42,204 bases of DNA from Candidatus Woesearchaeota archaeon (GCA_030156615.1 JASGME010000008.1:1-42204), one strand, 5' to 3'. Positions 8,076-15,306 are shown, counted from the first letter of the stretch. Made by a program: numbers and translations. Notes: generated by a model not told the origin, from the letters alone.

Positions 8076-8357
8076 TCATCTAATGATTATCTTTTCAATC
8101 TGAAACCAGCCTCCATTATCGTTTCCAAGCATTGTAATCTCCTGGTTTGGTTCGCATAAGAATTTGCCCTCAAAAACTGCTTTTCCTTCCAATTCTTCAG
8201 AATAGAATATATATGTATTTTCATCCTTATATGAACAAAAATCTATAGTAATGTTCTTTTCTACTGTTGCAGGATTATAGTTTTCTGTTAAGAAAAGCAG
8301 TATTATTCCAAGAAGAGAGACAATAAGAGATATCTGCAGGAGTTTCCTTTCTTCCAT
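8076..8357 (-). CDS. Small membrane-anchored protein, possible OB-fold
   Basis: A 93-residue protein with a single hydrophobic segment at about residues 8-24 (ISLIVSLLGIILLFL). A soluble domain of about 60 residues follows, whose alternating beta pattern (GKAVFEGKF, then FQIEKIIIR) resembles a short OB-fold. Two cysteines (FCSYK and FLCEP) lie outside if the N-terminus is inside. A TATA-like element at 8380-8389 is about 25 bases from the ATG, so the mRNA may be leaderless. It converges on the PUA gene with a 5-base gap. I do not recognise a named family. Confidence 0.7.
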   Translation of the reverse strand: MEERKLLQISLIVSLLGIILLFLTENYNPATVEKNITIDFCSYKDENTYIFYSEELEGKAVFEGKFLCEPNQEITMLGNDNGGWFQIEKIIIR

Positions 8358-8571
8358 ATTATTTCTGAGTGAATAAAAAGATATAAATTAAACTGAAGAA
8401 TTATCGTAAGATTTACATTGAAGGATGAAGTTAACGAGGAGATCATGTAGTTAAAAAACGCAAGGTTATATCATTCATAATTATTGAATGATTATTCACT
8501 TATGTTGAAAATGATACTTCTTTATGTATTTGCTAAAGAACATAAATGAATTTTATTAATTAGAAAATGGA

Positions 8572-9393
8572 ATGAAGAATGAAAGCATTATGAAAATAAA
8601 AGAAAAAAGAGTAAAATCAGTAATTACGAAAAGCAATTTGCCAGCTACAGATCTTGTTTTAAATCCTTATGTTGGCTGTCAACATGCATGCATATATTGT
8701 TATGCTGATTTTATGAGAAGGTTTTCTGGCCATGAGGAAGAAGAATGGGGTTCTTTTGTGGATGTTAAGATTAATGCACCTGAAACAATAACATCGGGAA
8801 CTGTGAAGAAAGATTGCTTGATTGCAATAGGGTCTGTCACTGATCCTTATCAGCCATTGGAAGCAAGATACGGAATAACAAGGGGATGCCTCGAAAGGTT
8901 ATTGAAATTTCAGCCGAGATTAGAGATTTTAACTAAATCCCCGCTCGTTTTAAGAGATTTGGATTTATTAAAGCAATTCAAAAAATTAAGAGTTGGAATT
9001 TCAGTTGGAATATTAGATGAAAATCTTTCAAGAAAATTAGAGCCTTATGCTCCATCTCCAAAAAGAAGATTAGAAGCATTAAAGAAATTACATGAAGAAG
9101 GGGTAAAAACATATTTATTTGTTTCTCCAATGTTTCCTGAGATTAGCGATTTTAAAGAATTGTTGAAACTGTCAACAGATTATATTGATGAAGCTCTGTT
9201 TGAAAATTTAAACATAAAAGCGAACAACAGAAAAAGAATCTTTGATTTTCTTAGAGAAAATAAACCAGAATTGATTCCTCTTTACGAACAAATAGAGAAA
9301 AAAGATAATTCCTATTTGTACAATTTAGAACAAGAGATATCAGAATACTGCGAAAAAGCTAAAATTCCGTATAGAATTTATTTCCATCACTGA
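8572..9393 (+). CDS. Radical SAM protein, SplB/COG1533 family
   Basis: Radical SAM enzyme of the family that includes spore photoproduct lyase and many proteins of unknown substrate. The cluster motif is GCQHACIYCYADF at about residues 35-47 (CxxxCxxC), preceded by the family-typical NPYVGC. Later motifs are IAIGSVTDPYQPLEARYGITR and LTKSPLVLRDLDLL. Length 273 residues is normal for the COG1533 group, without the larger SPL N-terminus. ATG 8590 (MKIKEKR) is an alternative start. It stands alone between a membrane protein gene and a toxin-antitoxin pair. The substrate cannot be inferred. Confidence 0.85.
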   Translation: MKNESIMKIKEKRVKSVITKSNLPATDLVLNPYVGCQHACIYCYADFMRRFSGHEEEEWGSFVDVKINAPETITSGTVKKDCLIAIGSVTDPYQPLEARYGITRGCLERLLKFQPRLEILTKSPLVLRDLDLLKQFKKLRVGISVGILDENLSRKLEPYAPSPKRRLEALKKLHEEGVKTYLFVSPMFPEISDFKELLKLSTDYIDEALFENLNIKANNRKRIFDFLRENKPELIPLYEQIEKKDNSYLYNLEQEISEYCEKAKIPYRIYFHH

Positions 9394-9415
9394 TCTTCAT
9401 CTACTTGATTCCTAA

Positions 9416-9730
9416 CTAATTATTGAGCGGTTCAAGCTTTTTGACAAGTTCATCAAAGACTTTTTTCTTTTTAACAGAAGATAGAGAAAATAGTTTTTTC
9501 TCAATCATTAAAGATGAAATAGTGAAGATATAGTTGAGTTTAATAACGCTGTCTTTTATAGCTCCTTCTTCTTTCTTAATCAGGATTCCATCCATATTAG
9601 TATTGCTTGTTATTCCTGCTACAACGACATTATTGTAATCTTCAAACAAAACCAAAGCTGGTCTTTTCTTTATTTGAAAACTATCGGTAAATTGTACGCT
9701 TGCTAATACAACATCGCCAGATTTAAGCAT
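9416..9730 (-). CDS. MazF/PemK-like toxin
   Basis: Predicted endoribonuclease toxin. Starting at ATG 9730 (MLKSGDVVLASV) it is 104 residues, typical of PemK-like folds. Motifs are GDVVLASVQF at the N-terminus, KKRPALVLFEDYNNVVVAGITSN in the core, and a helical C-terminus. The ORF-track start at 9745 would lengthen the overlap with the antitoxin; ATG 9730 gives an 8-base overlap. It lies downstream of its antitoxin in the usual order. Toxicity and RNA target are inferred only from family. Confidence 0.85.
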   Translation of the reverse strand: MLKSGDVVLASVQFTDSFQIKKRPALVLFEDYNNVVVAGITSNTNMDGILIKKEEGAIKDSVIKLNYIFTISSLMIEKKLFSLSSVKKKKVFDELVKKLEPLNN

Positions 9731-9944
9731 TTTCCCATTCTTCATCTTCTTTATTGTCCCATAATTCCCGCATCTTCATCTGTTGGATTTTATGTAAGAA
9801 TTCGTCATACTGATTCCTTTTTTTGACATCCTCGTATGTTCTAATCATCTTTTGGATAAGTTCATTATAAGATTGTCTTGGATGATCTTTCAGTTTCTTT
9901 AATGACTCTAATACATCTTTTTTGAGTTGGATTGTAGTGGCCAT
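9723..9944 (-). CDS. Antitoxin of the MazF-like module
   Basis: Small protein with an N-terminal ATTIQLKKDVLESLKKLKDHPRQSYNELI, the pattern of ribbon-helix-helix-like archaeal antitoxins (DUF7557-like). Its acidic C-terminal tail includes MRELWDNKEDEEWENA, probably the toxin-binding part. ATG 9944 (MATTIQ, 73 residues) is preferred over the ORF-track start 9956. AT-rich TATA-like sequences lie just upstream in the divergent region shared with the gene at 10019, so one operator could serve both modules. Confidence 0.8.
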   Translation of the reverse strand: MATTIQLKKDVLESLKKLKDHPRQSYNELIQKMIRTYEDVKKRNQYDEFLHKIQQMKMRELWDNKEDEEWENA

Positions 9945-10018
9945 TTTATATATCATTTATAATTAGTTATAGTTAATTATATTTATATCTTACGTTATGA
10001 ACATTCAATCCATTGATT

Positions 10019-10210
10019 ATGATTCAAAGAACTCCAGATACTGAGCTTTCTATGTCTATTGAAAAGGTTGTTTTAGAATACGGGAAGGAGATTCTAGAAC
10101 CCGAATTGAGACCGGAATTCATACAGAAAATTAATAGAATAGAAAAAGAAGGTAAATTTAAAACCTTTAAGAGTGTAGATGAATTGAGAAACTATACCGA
10201 AAATGCATAA
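10019..10210 (+). CDS. Small antitoxin-like protein (DUF2683-like), partner of a RelE remnant
   Basis: A 63-residue protein (ATG 10019; the track uses TTG 10013) with PELRPEFIQKINRIEKEGKFKTFKSVDELRNYTENA. This C-terminal pattern is typical of short archaeal proteins found directly before RelE toxins. It overlaps the toxin frame (10203) by 8 bases, the usual coupling in these pairs. The gene itself looks intact although its partner is frameshifted. A TATA-like TATATTTATATC at about 9978-9989 fits transcription toward it. Confidence 0.7.
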   Translation: MIQRTPDTELSMSIEKVVLEYGKEILEPELRPEFIQKINRIEKEGKFKTFKSVDELRNYTENA

Positions 10211-10471
10211 ATTTTCTGTAGAAGAAAGGCTTAGTAAAGTGATGAGAAAATTATCAAAGAAAGATACTGTTATTTATAATGAGTTAATCAAAAAGATTGA
10301 CGAAATTGTAAACTGTGATGATATTAATCATTACAAAAACTTAAAATGGCCCTTACAAAATTTTAAAAGAGTACACATTAAAAATCATTTGTTTTGACTT
10401 TTAAGTATATTGAGAGTGAAGATAAGGTTTTATTCTATGATTTTAATCATGATGATAACATTTATAAGTAG
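10203..10471 (+). pseudogene. RelE-family toxin, broken by a one-base deletion
   Basis: The first 62 residues (MHKFSVEERLSKVMRKLSKKDTV to VHIKNH) match the archaeal RelE family and stop early at TGA 10395. From 10388 the +2 frame continues with FVLTFKYIESEDKVLFYDF and NHDDNIYK, the expected C-terminal half, to TAG 10471. Adding one T to the run at 10388-10390 (CATTTG to CATTTTG) joins both halves into a full-length protein of about 89 residues. The ORF-track entry ending at 10397 is therefore only the front half. It could be a real decay, a phase-variable T run, or a sequencing error. Confidence 0.85.
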
Positions 10472-10574
10472 GAGCGTGTTAATTAAAAGATTCTTTTAGT
10501 TTTGTTTTCTCCTTAATATTTAATGAAAGAATTTGAAGAACTTTACAATTTCATTTTAGTAAAAGATGACGAAA

Positions 10575-10585
10575 GCTTTAAATAC
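10575..10585 (+). promoter_or_regulatory. TATA box of rps7
   Basis: CTTTAAATACT lies about 40 bases before ATG 10622 and shares TTTAAATACT with the uS13 operon promoter. It predicts a leader of about 15-20 nt. Confidence 0.5.
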
Positions 10586-10621
10586 TAAATCAAAGTTACC
10601 GAAAGAAGAAATAGATGCAAG

Positions 10622-11236
10622 ATGGAAAGTAAAACTCAGGATTTAAAGATTTTCGGGAGATGGAGCTCATCAAACATATCTGTCGAGGATGAGGGACTTA
10701 AGCGTTATATTTGCTTGACTCCTGTTATTGTTCCAAAAACAGGAGCAAGGTATGTCGGTCAATCTTTCCACAAGTCAAGCGATGTTAATATTGTGGAGAG
10801 GCTAATTAATAAGGTTATGATTCCGGGGCACAGAAGGAAGAAGCATAAGACTAGCTCTGGACATATGACTGGAAAGGCAGTGAATGCTTACGAAACTGTT
10901 AAAGAGGCTTTAGAGATTATTGAAGAAAAAACAGGCAAGAATCCTGTTGCTGTTCTAGTAAAAGCGATTGAGAACGCTGCTACAAGAGAAGAGATTGTAA
11001 CGATACAATACGGCGGAGCAAGATATACAAAGGCAGTTGAATGTTCTCCTCAAAGAAGGGTTGATCTTGTCTTAAGATTCTTTACACAAGGTGCATATTC
11101 TAAATCTTTCAATACAAAAAAGAAGGTTTCGCAGGCATTGGCAGACGAGATATTAGCTGCCTATAATATGAGCCCTTCTTCTTTTGCAATATCTAGAAAG
11201 AACGAGTTAGAGAAACAGGCAGATTCTTCAAGATAA
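10622..11236 (+). CDS. rps7: 30S ribosomal protein uS7
   Basis: Small-subunit head protein that nucleates 16S 3'-domain assembly and contacts the E site. At 204 residues it fits archaeal S7. Motifs are LKIFGRWSS at the N-terminus, NKVMIPGHRRKKHKTSSGHMTGKAVNAYETVKEALEII, the family segment AIENAATREE, and ECSPQRRVDLVLRFFTQGAY. It stands alone: the usual archaeal neighbours rps12 and the EF-2/EF-1 alpha genes are absent on both sides. Its promoter is described separately. It converges on a membrane protein gene. Confidence 0.97.
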   Translation: MESKTQDLKIFGRWSSSNISVEDEGLKRYICLTPVIVPKTGARYVGQSFHKSSDVNIVERLINKVMIPGHRRKKHKTSSGHMTGKAVNAYETVKEALEIIEEKTGKNPVAVLVKAIENAATREEIVTIQYGGARYTKAVECSPQRRVDLVLRFFTQGAYSKSFNTKKKVSQALADEILAAYNMSPSSFAISRKNELEKQADSSR

Positions 11237-11252
11237 AGAATTTTATGATTTT

Positions 11253-11801
11253 TTATTTTATTTCTCTATCCATCTCAACTTCTGATTCGTATTCTTGATC
11301 TCTTTCTCTTGATGATAACAGCTTTACGAATATTCCTGAGAAAAGGGAGCCTGCGATTCCAAGAAGTAAAAATACGATGAAATAAGAAGACAACATTGCA
11401 TTTGTTTCAATTCCTTTTGAGCTTGATATAGATGCATAGGAATAATTTGTTACAGCTAAGATTGCTACTATAATCAAGGTTGTCAGGCCAACAGAGAATG
11501 CTAAAGAGACTGGCTTTCTGAAGAGTTGGACAACCTTAAATTCAATATAGCCTGCTATTAAAATTATCCAGAGGATTGCTGCGGATTCTATATTAAAAAC
11601 AAGAAAGATAATGAAGAAGAGGCCAAAAACAATAGAGGTCATAATGAGCAAAAATAGATTCAAACGAAAAGAAACCCTTGAAAGCTTATCCCTAATCTGC
11701 CTTTTCTGTTCAGAATCTTTGAAACGATAATAGAGGTATTGATTTACCTCTTCTTCTGTCCAGCCCTTTTTTAGAAGGTCTTGAATTATCTTTGAAGGCA
11801 T
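11253..11801 (-). CDS. Membrane protein with N-terminal UBA-like motif and about four TM segments
   Basis: From ATG 11801 (MPSKIIQDLL) it is 182 residues; the ORF-track start 11846 would overlap the upstream gene. GGGAG lies 6-10 bases before this ATG. Residues about 1-30 (IIQDLLKKGWTEEEVNQYLYYRF) resemble a UBA-like or similar short helical motif. Hydrophobic segments follow near residues 46-66, 71-90, 100-120 and 145-170, and the C-terminus is acidic. It begins one base after the stop of the helical protein gene, so they form a unit. No named family was recognised. Confidence 0.75.
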   Translation of the reverse strand: MPSKIIQDLLKKGWTEEEVNQYLYYRFKDSEQKRQIRDKLSRVSFRLNLFLLIMTSIVFGLFFIIFLVFNIESAAILWIILIAGYIEFKVVQLFRKPVSLAFSVGLTTLIIVAILAVTNYSYASISSSKGIETNAMLSSYFIVFLLLGIAGSLFSGIFVKLLSSRERDQEYESEVEMDREIK

Positions 11802-11802
11802 C

Positions 11803-12264
11803 TTATGCTCCCGATTCAATGAAAAGCTTTCTGCAATAATTAACATAATCTTTTGTTTTCTTATAAAAAGAGGTTATCTTATCAAGATCTATCTCATATA
11901 TGGCATCGTCAACAACAACCGTCATCTTTACATGTCTTCTGAATTCATTCTCGCCTTTGAATTCAGCCCTGTCAATCTTTCTTAGGAAGGCATTGAAATC
12001 GAGCATTTCCATAATCTTCTTATCTTCTGAAAATTCTGATTTTATAATCTTAACTTTCTCAGGATAGCTAAGCTCTCTTTTCTCCAACTTTCCATCTTCT
12101 ATCAGTTTATTTATTAAGGCATCAATCGCCTTGCCTATGGCAAGTATTAGCCTGTTCAATATGTTCTTTATTACATCAGCGGTTCTTGTGTATTTCAAGC
12201 TTACATATACAAGATGATCCGCCCTCTTCAATTCTTCATATGCGTCGTTTATTGCTTCATCCAT
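11803..12264 (-). CDS. Helical HEPN-like protein, paralogue 1
   Basis: A 153-residue, almost wholly helical soluble protein (start ATG 12264; the track uses 12273). It opens with DEAINDAYEELKRADHLVYVSLKYTRTADVIKNIL, a pattern common in DPANN hypothetical proteins that look HEPN-like. No catalytic RxxxxH is evident. The neighbour at 12306-12812 has the same layout: ADH near the start, a long central helix with AIGKAID against AVAKTMS, and a C-terminal helix with KITSFYKKTKDYV against KIKNLIRTTKSFI. A TATA-like TTTTATACATATATAGG lies about 25 bases upstream. Function unknown. Confidence 0.75.
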   Translation of the reverse strand: MDEAINDAYEELKRADHLVYVSLKYTRTADVIKNILNRLILAIGKAIDALINKLIEDGKLEKRELSYPEKVKIIKSEFSEDKKIMEMLDFNAFLRKIDRAEFKGENEFRRHVKMTVVVDDAIYEIDLDKITSFYKKTKDYVNYCRKLFIESGA

Positions 12265-12305
12265 CTTTATCACTTCCTATATATGTATAAAAAGATAATG
12301 CAATT

Positions 12306-12812
12306 CTAACTTGGTCTTATGTATTCTTTTTTTCTGTGTATTATTTCATCTATATCTGAGATGAAGGATTTTGTAGTCCTAATAAGATTCTTTATTTTTT
12401 TAACATCTATTTTTTTAATTGCGTAATTACTATCACAGATAATAAATTCATTTTTTCTTGAGAATTCTATCTCACTTTCCTTATGTGAAAGCATAAGCTC
12501 CCTTGTTTCTCTTATTAAATTCAGGTATTCCTTGTTTAAGTCATAAAGATTGATAATCTTGCGTTCAAAAAAATACAATTTAGAGTCAAAGGTATCGTTA
12601 AAAGGGGGAATTCTCTTATAGATTCTTTCGTATAGAAGTATTGAGCTCATTGTCTTTGCAACTGCAAGATAGACATTTTCCATTATTGTTCCAAGAAGCT
12701 TTGGGTCATTCACGAAGTTATAAGTTACATTAATCATATGATCAGCGATCTTTATGTTCCTCTTGGCTTCTTCCAACTCTGTTTCATATTTTTCAGGATG
12801 ACTGTCTAACAT
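12306..12812 (-). CDS. Helical HEPN-like protein, paralogue 2
   Basis: A 168-residue helical protein, related by eye to the adjacent downstream gene: IADHMINVTYNFVNDPKLLGTIM near the start and KKIKNLIRTTKSFISDID near the end. It is diverged, with identity confined mainly to the ends. A TATA-like TTTAAATAAAG about 20-27 bases upstream gives it its own promoter, so the two are probably separately transcribed. The family's role is unknown; HEPN-type RNA binding is only one possibility. Confidence 0.7.
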   Translation of the reverse strand: MLDSHPEKYETELEEAKRNIKIADHMINVTYNFVNDPKLLGTIMENVYLAVAKTMSSILLYERIYKRIPPFNDTFDSKLYFFERKIINLYDLNKEYLNLIRETRELMLSHKESEIEFSRKNEFIICDSNYAIKKIDVKKIKNLIRTTKSFISDIDEIIHRKKEYIRPS

Positions 12813-12910
12813 TCAAGAATTATTAGGATTTCTTTATTTAAATAAATTGTGTTAATGAAAAGAATCAGCTTTAGATAAATAAATAAGAAAAATACATAAA
12901 TTCCACGACT

Positions 12911-13267
12911 TTATTTTTCGCGTTTGCTATTAATGGATAATATGGATTTTGCAATGTCTCCATCATTTTCCTGCAATGCCTCTCTTGCTTCCTCTTCAGA
13001 ACAAGATGCGCTTTCCATAACTGTTTTTATGTCATCAGAAGTGATTTCTAATGAATTATCTTTTTCTTCAATGTTTTCTTCACCGCTTATCTGATAATTT
13101 GATTGCCCCATCATATTAACTTTTAAAACTGATGGGTTTTCTATGACTATCCTTGAATCTGGAAGTTCAATAATTACCCTTTCAGCTTCTATCTCTTCTT
13201 GCTGAATCCCCATTCGTTTCATAGCTTGCTTAAGTTGCCTTTGATTCAGATTTCCCGGGATATTCAT
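12911..13267 (-). CDS. nac: Nascent polypeptide-associated complex protein (aNAC)
   Basis: Ribosome-associated chaperone of nascent chains; archaea have only the alpha type, acting as a homodimer. The 118 residues show all parts: an N-terminal basic helix (LNQRQLKQAMKRMGI), the NAC beta-barrel (ERVIIELPDSRIVIENPSVLKVNMMG), an acidic linker, and a C-terminal UBA domain (TSDDIKTVMESASCSEEEAREALQ). Its gene is followed upstream by Sec61 beta, so two ribosome-exit functions are adjacent. Confidence 0.95.
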   Translation of the reverse strand: MNIPGNLNQRQLKQAMKRMGIQQEEIEAERVIIELPDSRIVIENPSVLKVNMMGQSNYQISGEENIEEKDNSLEITSDDIKTVMESASCSEEEAREALQENDGDIAKSILSINSKREK

Positions 13268-13295
13268 TTTAACATCACTCAGTTGCTAGCTTATT

Positions 13296-13469
13296 TTATA
13301 CAATACCAAAGAGTCTGACACCAACCATATTAAGAATTACTATAACAAAGATGATAACTAAAACTATTAGAACTACTGTGCCTGGATTCATCATAAACTT
13401 GCTTGCATATTCATCTCCATATCTCATAATGCCTCCTCCAGAGAGAGGCATGCTGTATTTCTTTGCCAT
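13296..13469 (-). CDS. Preprotein translocase Sec61 beta subunit
   Basis: A 57-residue gene missed by the ORF track, ATG 13467-13469 to TAA 13296. The protein begins MAKKYSMPLSGGGIMRYGDE and continues with ASKFMMNPGTV and one membrane segment VVLIVLVIIFVIVILNMVGV. The MP-S-GG-IMRY motif followed by a tail anchor is the mark of archaeal Sec61 beta, the smallest subunit of the SecYE channel. A TTTTAAATAATC element 25 bases upstream provides a promoter. It is separated by about 28 bases from nac downstream, and the two are likely co-transcribed. Confidence 0.92.
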   Translation of the reverse strand: MAKKYSMPLSGGGIMRYGDEYASKFMMNPGTVVLIVLVIIFVIVILNMVGVRLFGIV

Positions 13470-13565
13470 GTTTAGATGAATGGATGTTGATTATTTAAAA
13501 CTTTCGGGAAAATCTTTTATGGAATAGCTAAGAAAAAGGAAAGAAGAAAAATAAAATAAAAAGGA

Positions 13566-14348
13566 TTAAAGCCCAATCAATCCCGGATTCACAAGCAGGA
13601 TTATTCCTAAGAGCAACATAATCACACCGCCGATAAACTTTATTATCGCCATTGTACTCTTGCGTATTGGCTTTCCTTTAAAGGTATAGCCGAATATAGT
13701 AATTATTGTAACAAGGGGCAATACATATACTAAGTTATAGAACAAAATATAAGAGTAATGAGCTACAACTGGAAGTGAATACCCTGTTAAGATTCCTGTA
13801 TATATTATTGGAAAGCCAGCAGTGCATGGAAGTTCAACAAGAGAAGCAAAAATTGCCAAAGCAATAGATGCTCCGATTAATGCTGGCATACTTCCTTTTT
13901 TTACGAGCTTAGCTACATTGGCTACTTTTTGTTTAACAGGCCCTACATGCTTATCCTGTATCATTAGTGTAATTCCTTTTCTATAGAAAAATAACTCCTT
14001 GCAATTAATAAGGCCTGCGATGATTGCTAATAGTGCTATTCCAATTCTTAAAGGATTCACGAATCCAATAAGTTTGAAAATATTTAGCCAGGCCACCATG
14101 AAGAGGAAATAGAAAATAAAGACTACAAGAACAAAACTAAAGCCAATGGCGAATATTTTCTTCCTAGAACTTGATTCTGTTAATATAAGACTTATCAAAA
14201 GGGTTAGGACAAACATATTGCATGGATTAAAGCCATCCATCAGTGCAATAAGAAAGGTAAATACTGGGAGAGGCAATATAGATCCTAATCTTTCAAGAGA
14301 TTCTGGATCTATGTTCTTAGCAAATATAAAGAAACCAATGATAACCAA
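13566..14348 (-). CDS. CcdA/DsbD-like thiol transport membrane protein
   Basis: Six- to seven-segment membrane protein that in this family moves reducing equivalents across the membrane through two cysteines. Both are present: MDGFNPCNMFVL near the N-terminus and ELPCTAGFPIIYTG in the middle, each in the family context. The track starts at TTG 14348 (260 residues). The frame stays open upstream to 14432 with no ATG or GTG, and that stretch encodes a charged helix followed by RRRILLVSIAAL, which would complete the first membrane segment; an ATT at 14423 behind GGTGGTGAG may be the true start. The upstream thioredoxin-like lipoprotein is the likely partner. Confidence 0.85.
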   Translation of the reverse strand: MVIIGFFIFAKNIDPESLERLGSILPLPVFTFLIALMDGFNPCNMFVLTLLISLILTESSSRKKIFAIGFSFVLVVFIFYFLFMVAWLNIFKLIGFVNPLRIGIALLAIIAGLINCKELFFYRKGITLMIQDKHVGPVKQKVANVAKLVKKGSMPALIGASIALAIFASLVELPCTAGFPIIYTGILTGYSLPVVAHYSYILFYNLVYVLPLVTIITIFGYTFKGKPIRKSTMAIIKFIGGVIMLLLGIILLVNPGLIGL

Positions 14349-14439
14349 TGCAGCGATTGAAACAAGTAATATTCTCCTTCTTAATTCCTTTGTTTTTTGT
14401 TCATTTGTTTTTTCTTCTATAATCTCACCACCTTAATGT

Positions 14440-14865
14440 TCACGAAAGCATCGTTTCAATTCTCCTTATGTATTCCTGCTTTGAAGTAGCACCGATGTAA
14501 TAATCACAACCAAAGATGAATGTTGGGGTGTATCTGATTTGGATTTTATATTCATCAAGCATTTTCTGATAATTTTCACTCTGTGATAAATCTAAGATAA
14601 TTGGAGTTATATTCATTTCTTTGCAGGCATCTAAAAAATTTTGCATTGTGCTCCTACAAGCCCCGCAATACGATGATTCCAGCATTATAACCTTTCCTTC
14701 AAGACCTCTTGCTGAGCATTCTTCGGCACTAAAACTTCCTTCATTACTTATGGTAATAATCTCTAACTCATCAGATTGATTTTGAGAGCAAGAGCTCAAC
14801 AATCCTAAAGCAATTATGAGCAGCGCTATTGAAATCAATGCATTTTTTGATTCTTCCATTTTCAT
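14440..14865 (-). CDS. Thioredoxin-like lipoprotein
   Basis: A 141-residue exported protein. Residues 1-27 form a signal sequence with a lipobox-like LLSSCSQ, so it is probably lipid-anchored outside the membrane. The thioredoxin fold has an SSYCGACRST active site (CxxC) and a cis-proline region RYTPTFIFGC with an additional cysteine. It is followed by the CcdA-like gene, which could keep it reduced. A palindrome sits just upstream of its TATA box (see the operator entry). A second ATG three residues in is an alternative start. Confidence 0.85.
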   Translation of the reverse strand: MKMEESKNALISIALLIIALGLLSSCSQNQSDELEIITISNEGSFSAEECSARGLEGKVIMLESSYCGACRSTMQNFLDACKEMNITPIILDLSQSENYQKMLDEYKIQIRYTPTFIFGCDYYIGATSKQEYIRRIETMLS

Positions 14866-14882
14866 TTTTGATATTGAAATGG

Positions 14883-14914
14883 CTTTTAAACATTTGTTTC
14901 AAAAAATGAAACAA
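14883..14914 (-). promoter_or_regulatory. TATA box and palindromic operator of the thioredoxin-like gene
   Basis: On the minus strand the TATA-like TTTAAAAG lies about 20-25 bases before the ATG. Directly upstream of it TTGTTTCA-AAAAA-TGAAACAA (14894-14914) is a perfect palindrome with 8-base arms, a likely site for a dimeric regulator overlapping the BRE region. Confidence 0.5.
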
Positions 14915-14932
14915 CTTCTTGAATAGTCTTTC

Positions 14933-14942
14933 AAAATAAAAA
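14933..14942 (-). terminator. Oligo-T stretch after RNase P RNA
   Basis: On the minus strand TTTTTATTTT follows directly after the 3' strand of the RNase P P1 stem, matching oligo-T termination in archaea. Confidence 0.5.
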
Positions 14943-14943
14943 G

Positions 14944-15234
14944 GAGGGCACAAATAAGCCGCCTTCTGTGAGCTCCCATCAGGATGAGCTCTGCCAACAT
15001 TCGCCTAAGCGGCTCAAAGGCCTTGCACAAGCAGGACTGCCTTTCATCCTTTCCTTTTGACAAGCTCGGATGGTTAACTCAGTATTGTCGCCAATACCTT
15101 CGCAATCGTCATTGCATCAAAAGGTGGTTTTGTTTCTGTGCAGTTGCCGTCCATTGCTGGACCTCAGTGAGTGCTTTTTAATGTGGGCGGACTTTCCTCA
15201 GTCTATAAAGACCGATAGTTGGCTATGTGCCCTC
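14944..15234 (-). ncRNA. rnpB: RNase P RNA
   Basis: Catalytic RNA that cuts 5' leaders from pre-tRNA. On the minus strand the ends pair perfectly: GAGGGCACA at the 5' end (15234-15226) and TGTGCCCTC at the 3' end (14952-14944), forming P1. The first conserved region CTGAGGAAAGTCCGCCCAC is present, as is the 3' pair region ACAGAAGGCGGCTTAT. Several long helices lie between. At about 291 nt it is a normal archaeal size. A TATA-like TTTTTATTTAATT is centred 26 bases upstream. The two ORFs listed on the opposite strand here are artefacts of the RNA gene. Confidence 0.93.
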
Positions 15235-15306
15235 ATGTTTAGAAAACAACAATTAAATAAAAATCTTTTTATAGATTGATTTGATTTTTTCATCAATGAA
15301 TAAAGA

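Noticed and set aside
10203-10397. Complete 64-residue protein or selenoprotein reading through TGA
   Set aside because: The missing RelE half is in a different frame, so stop read-through would not restore it; a one-base deletion does.
14440-14865. Bacterial origin of the thioredoxin lipoprotein because of its lipobox
   Set aside because: Lipobox-bearing proteins occur in archaea and base use does not differ visibly from neighbours.
14984-15279. Two small + strand ORFs
   Set aside because: They lie antisense to RNase P RNA, whose P1 pairing and conserved regions explain the sequence.
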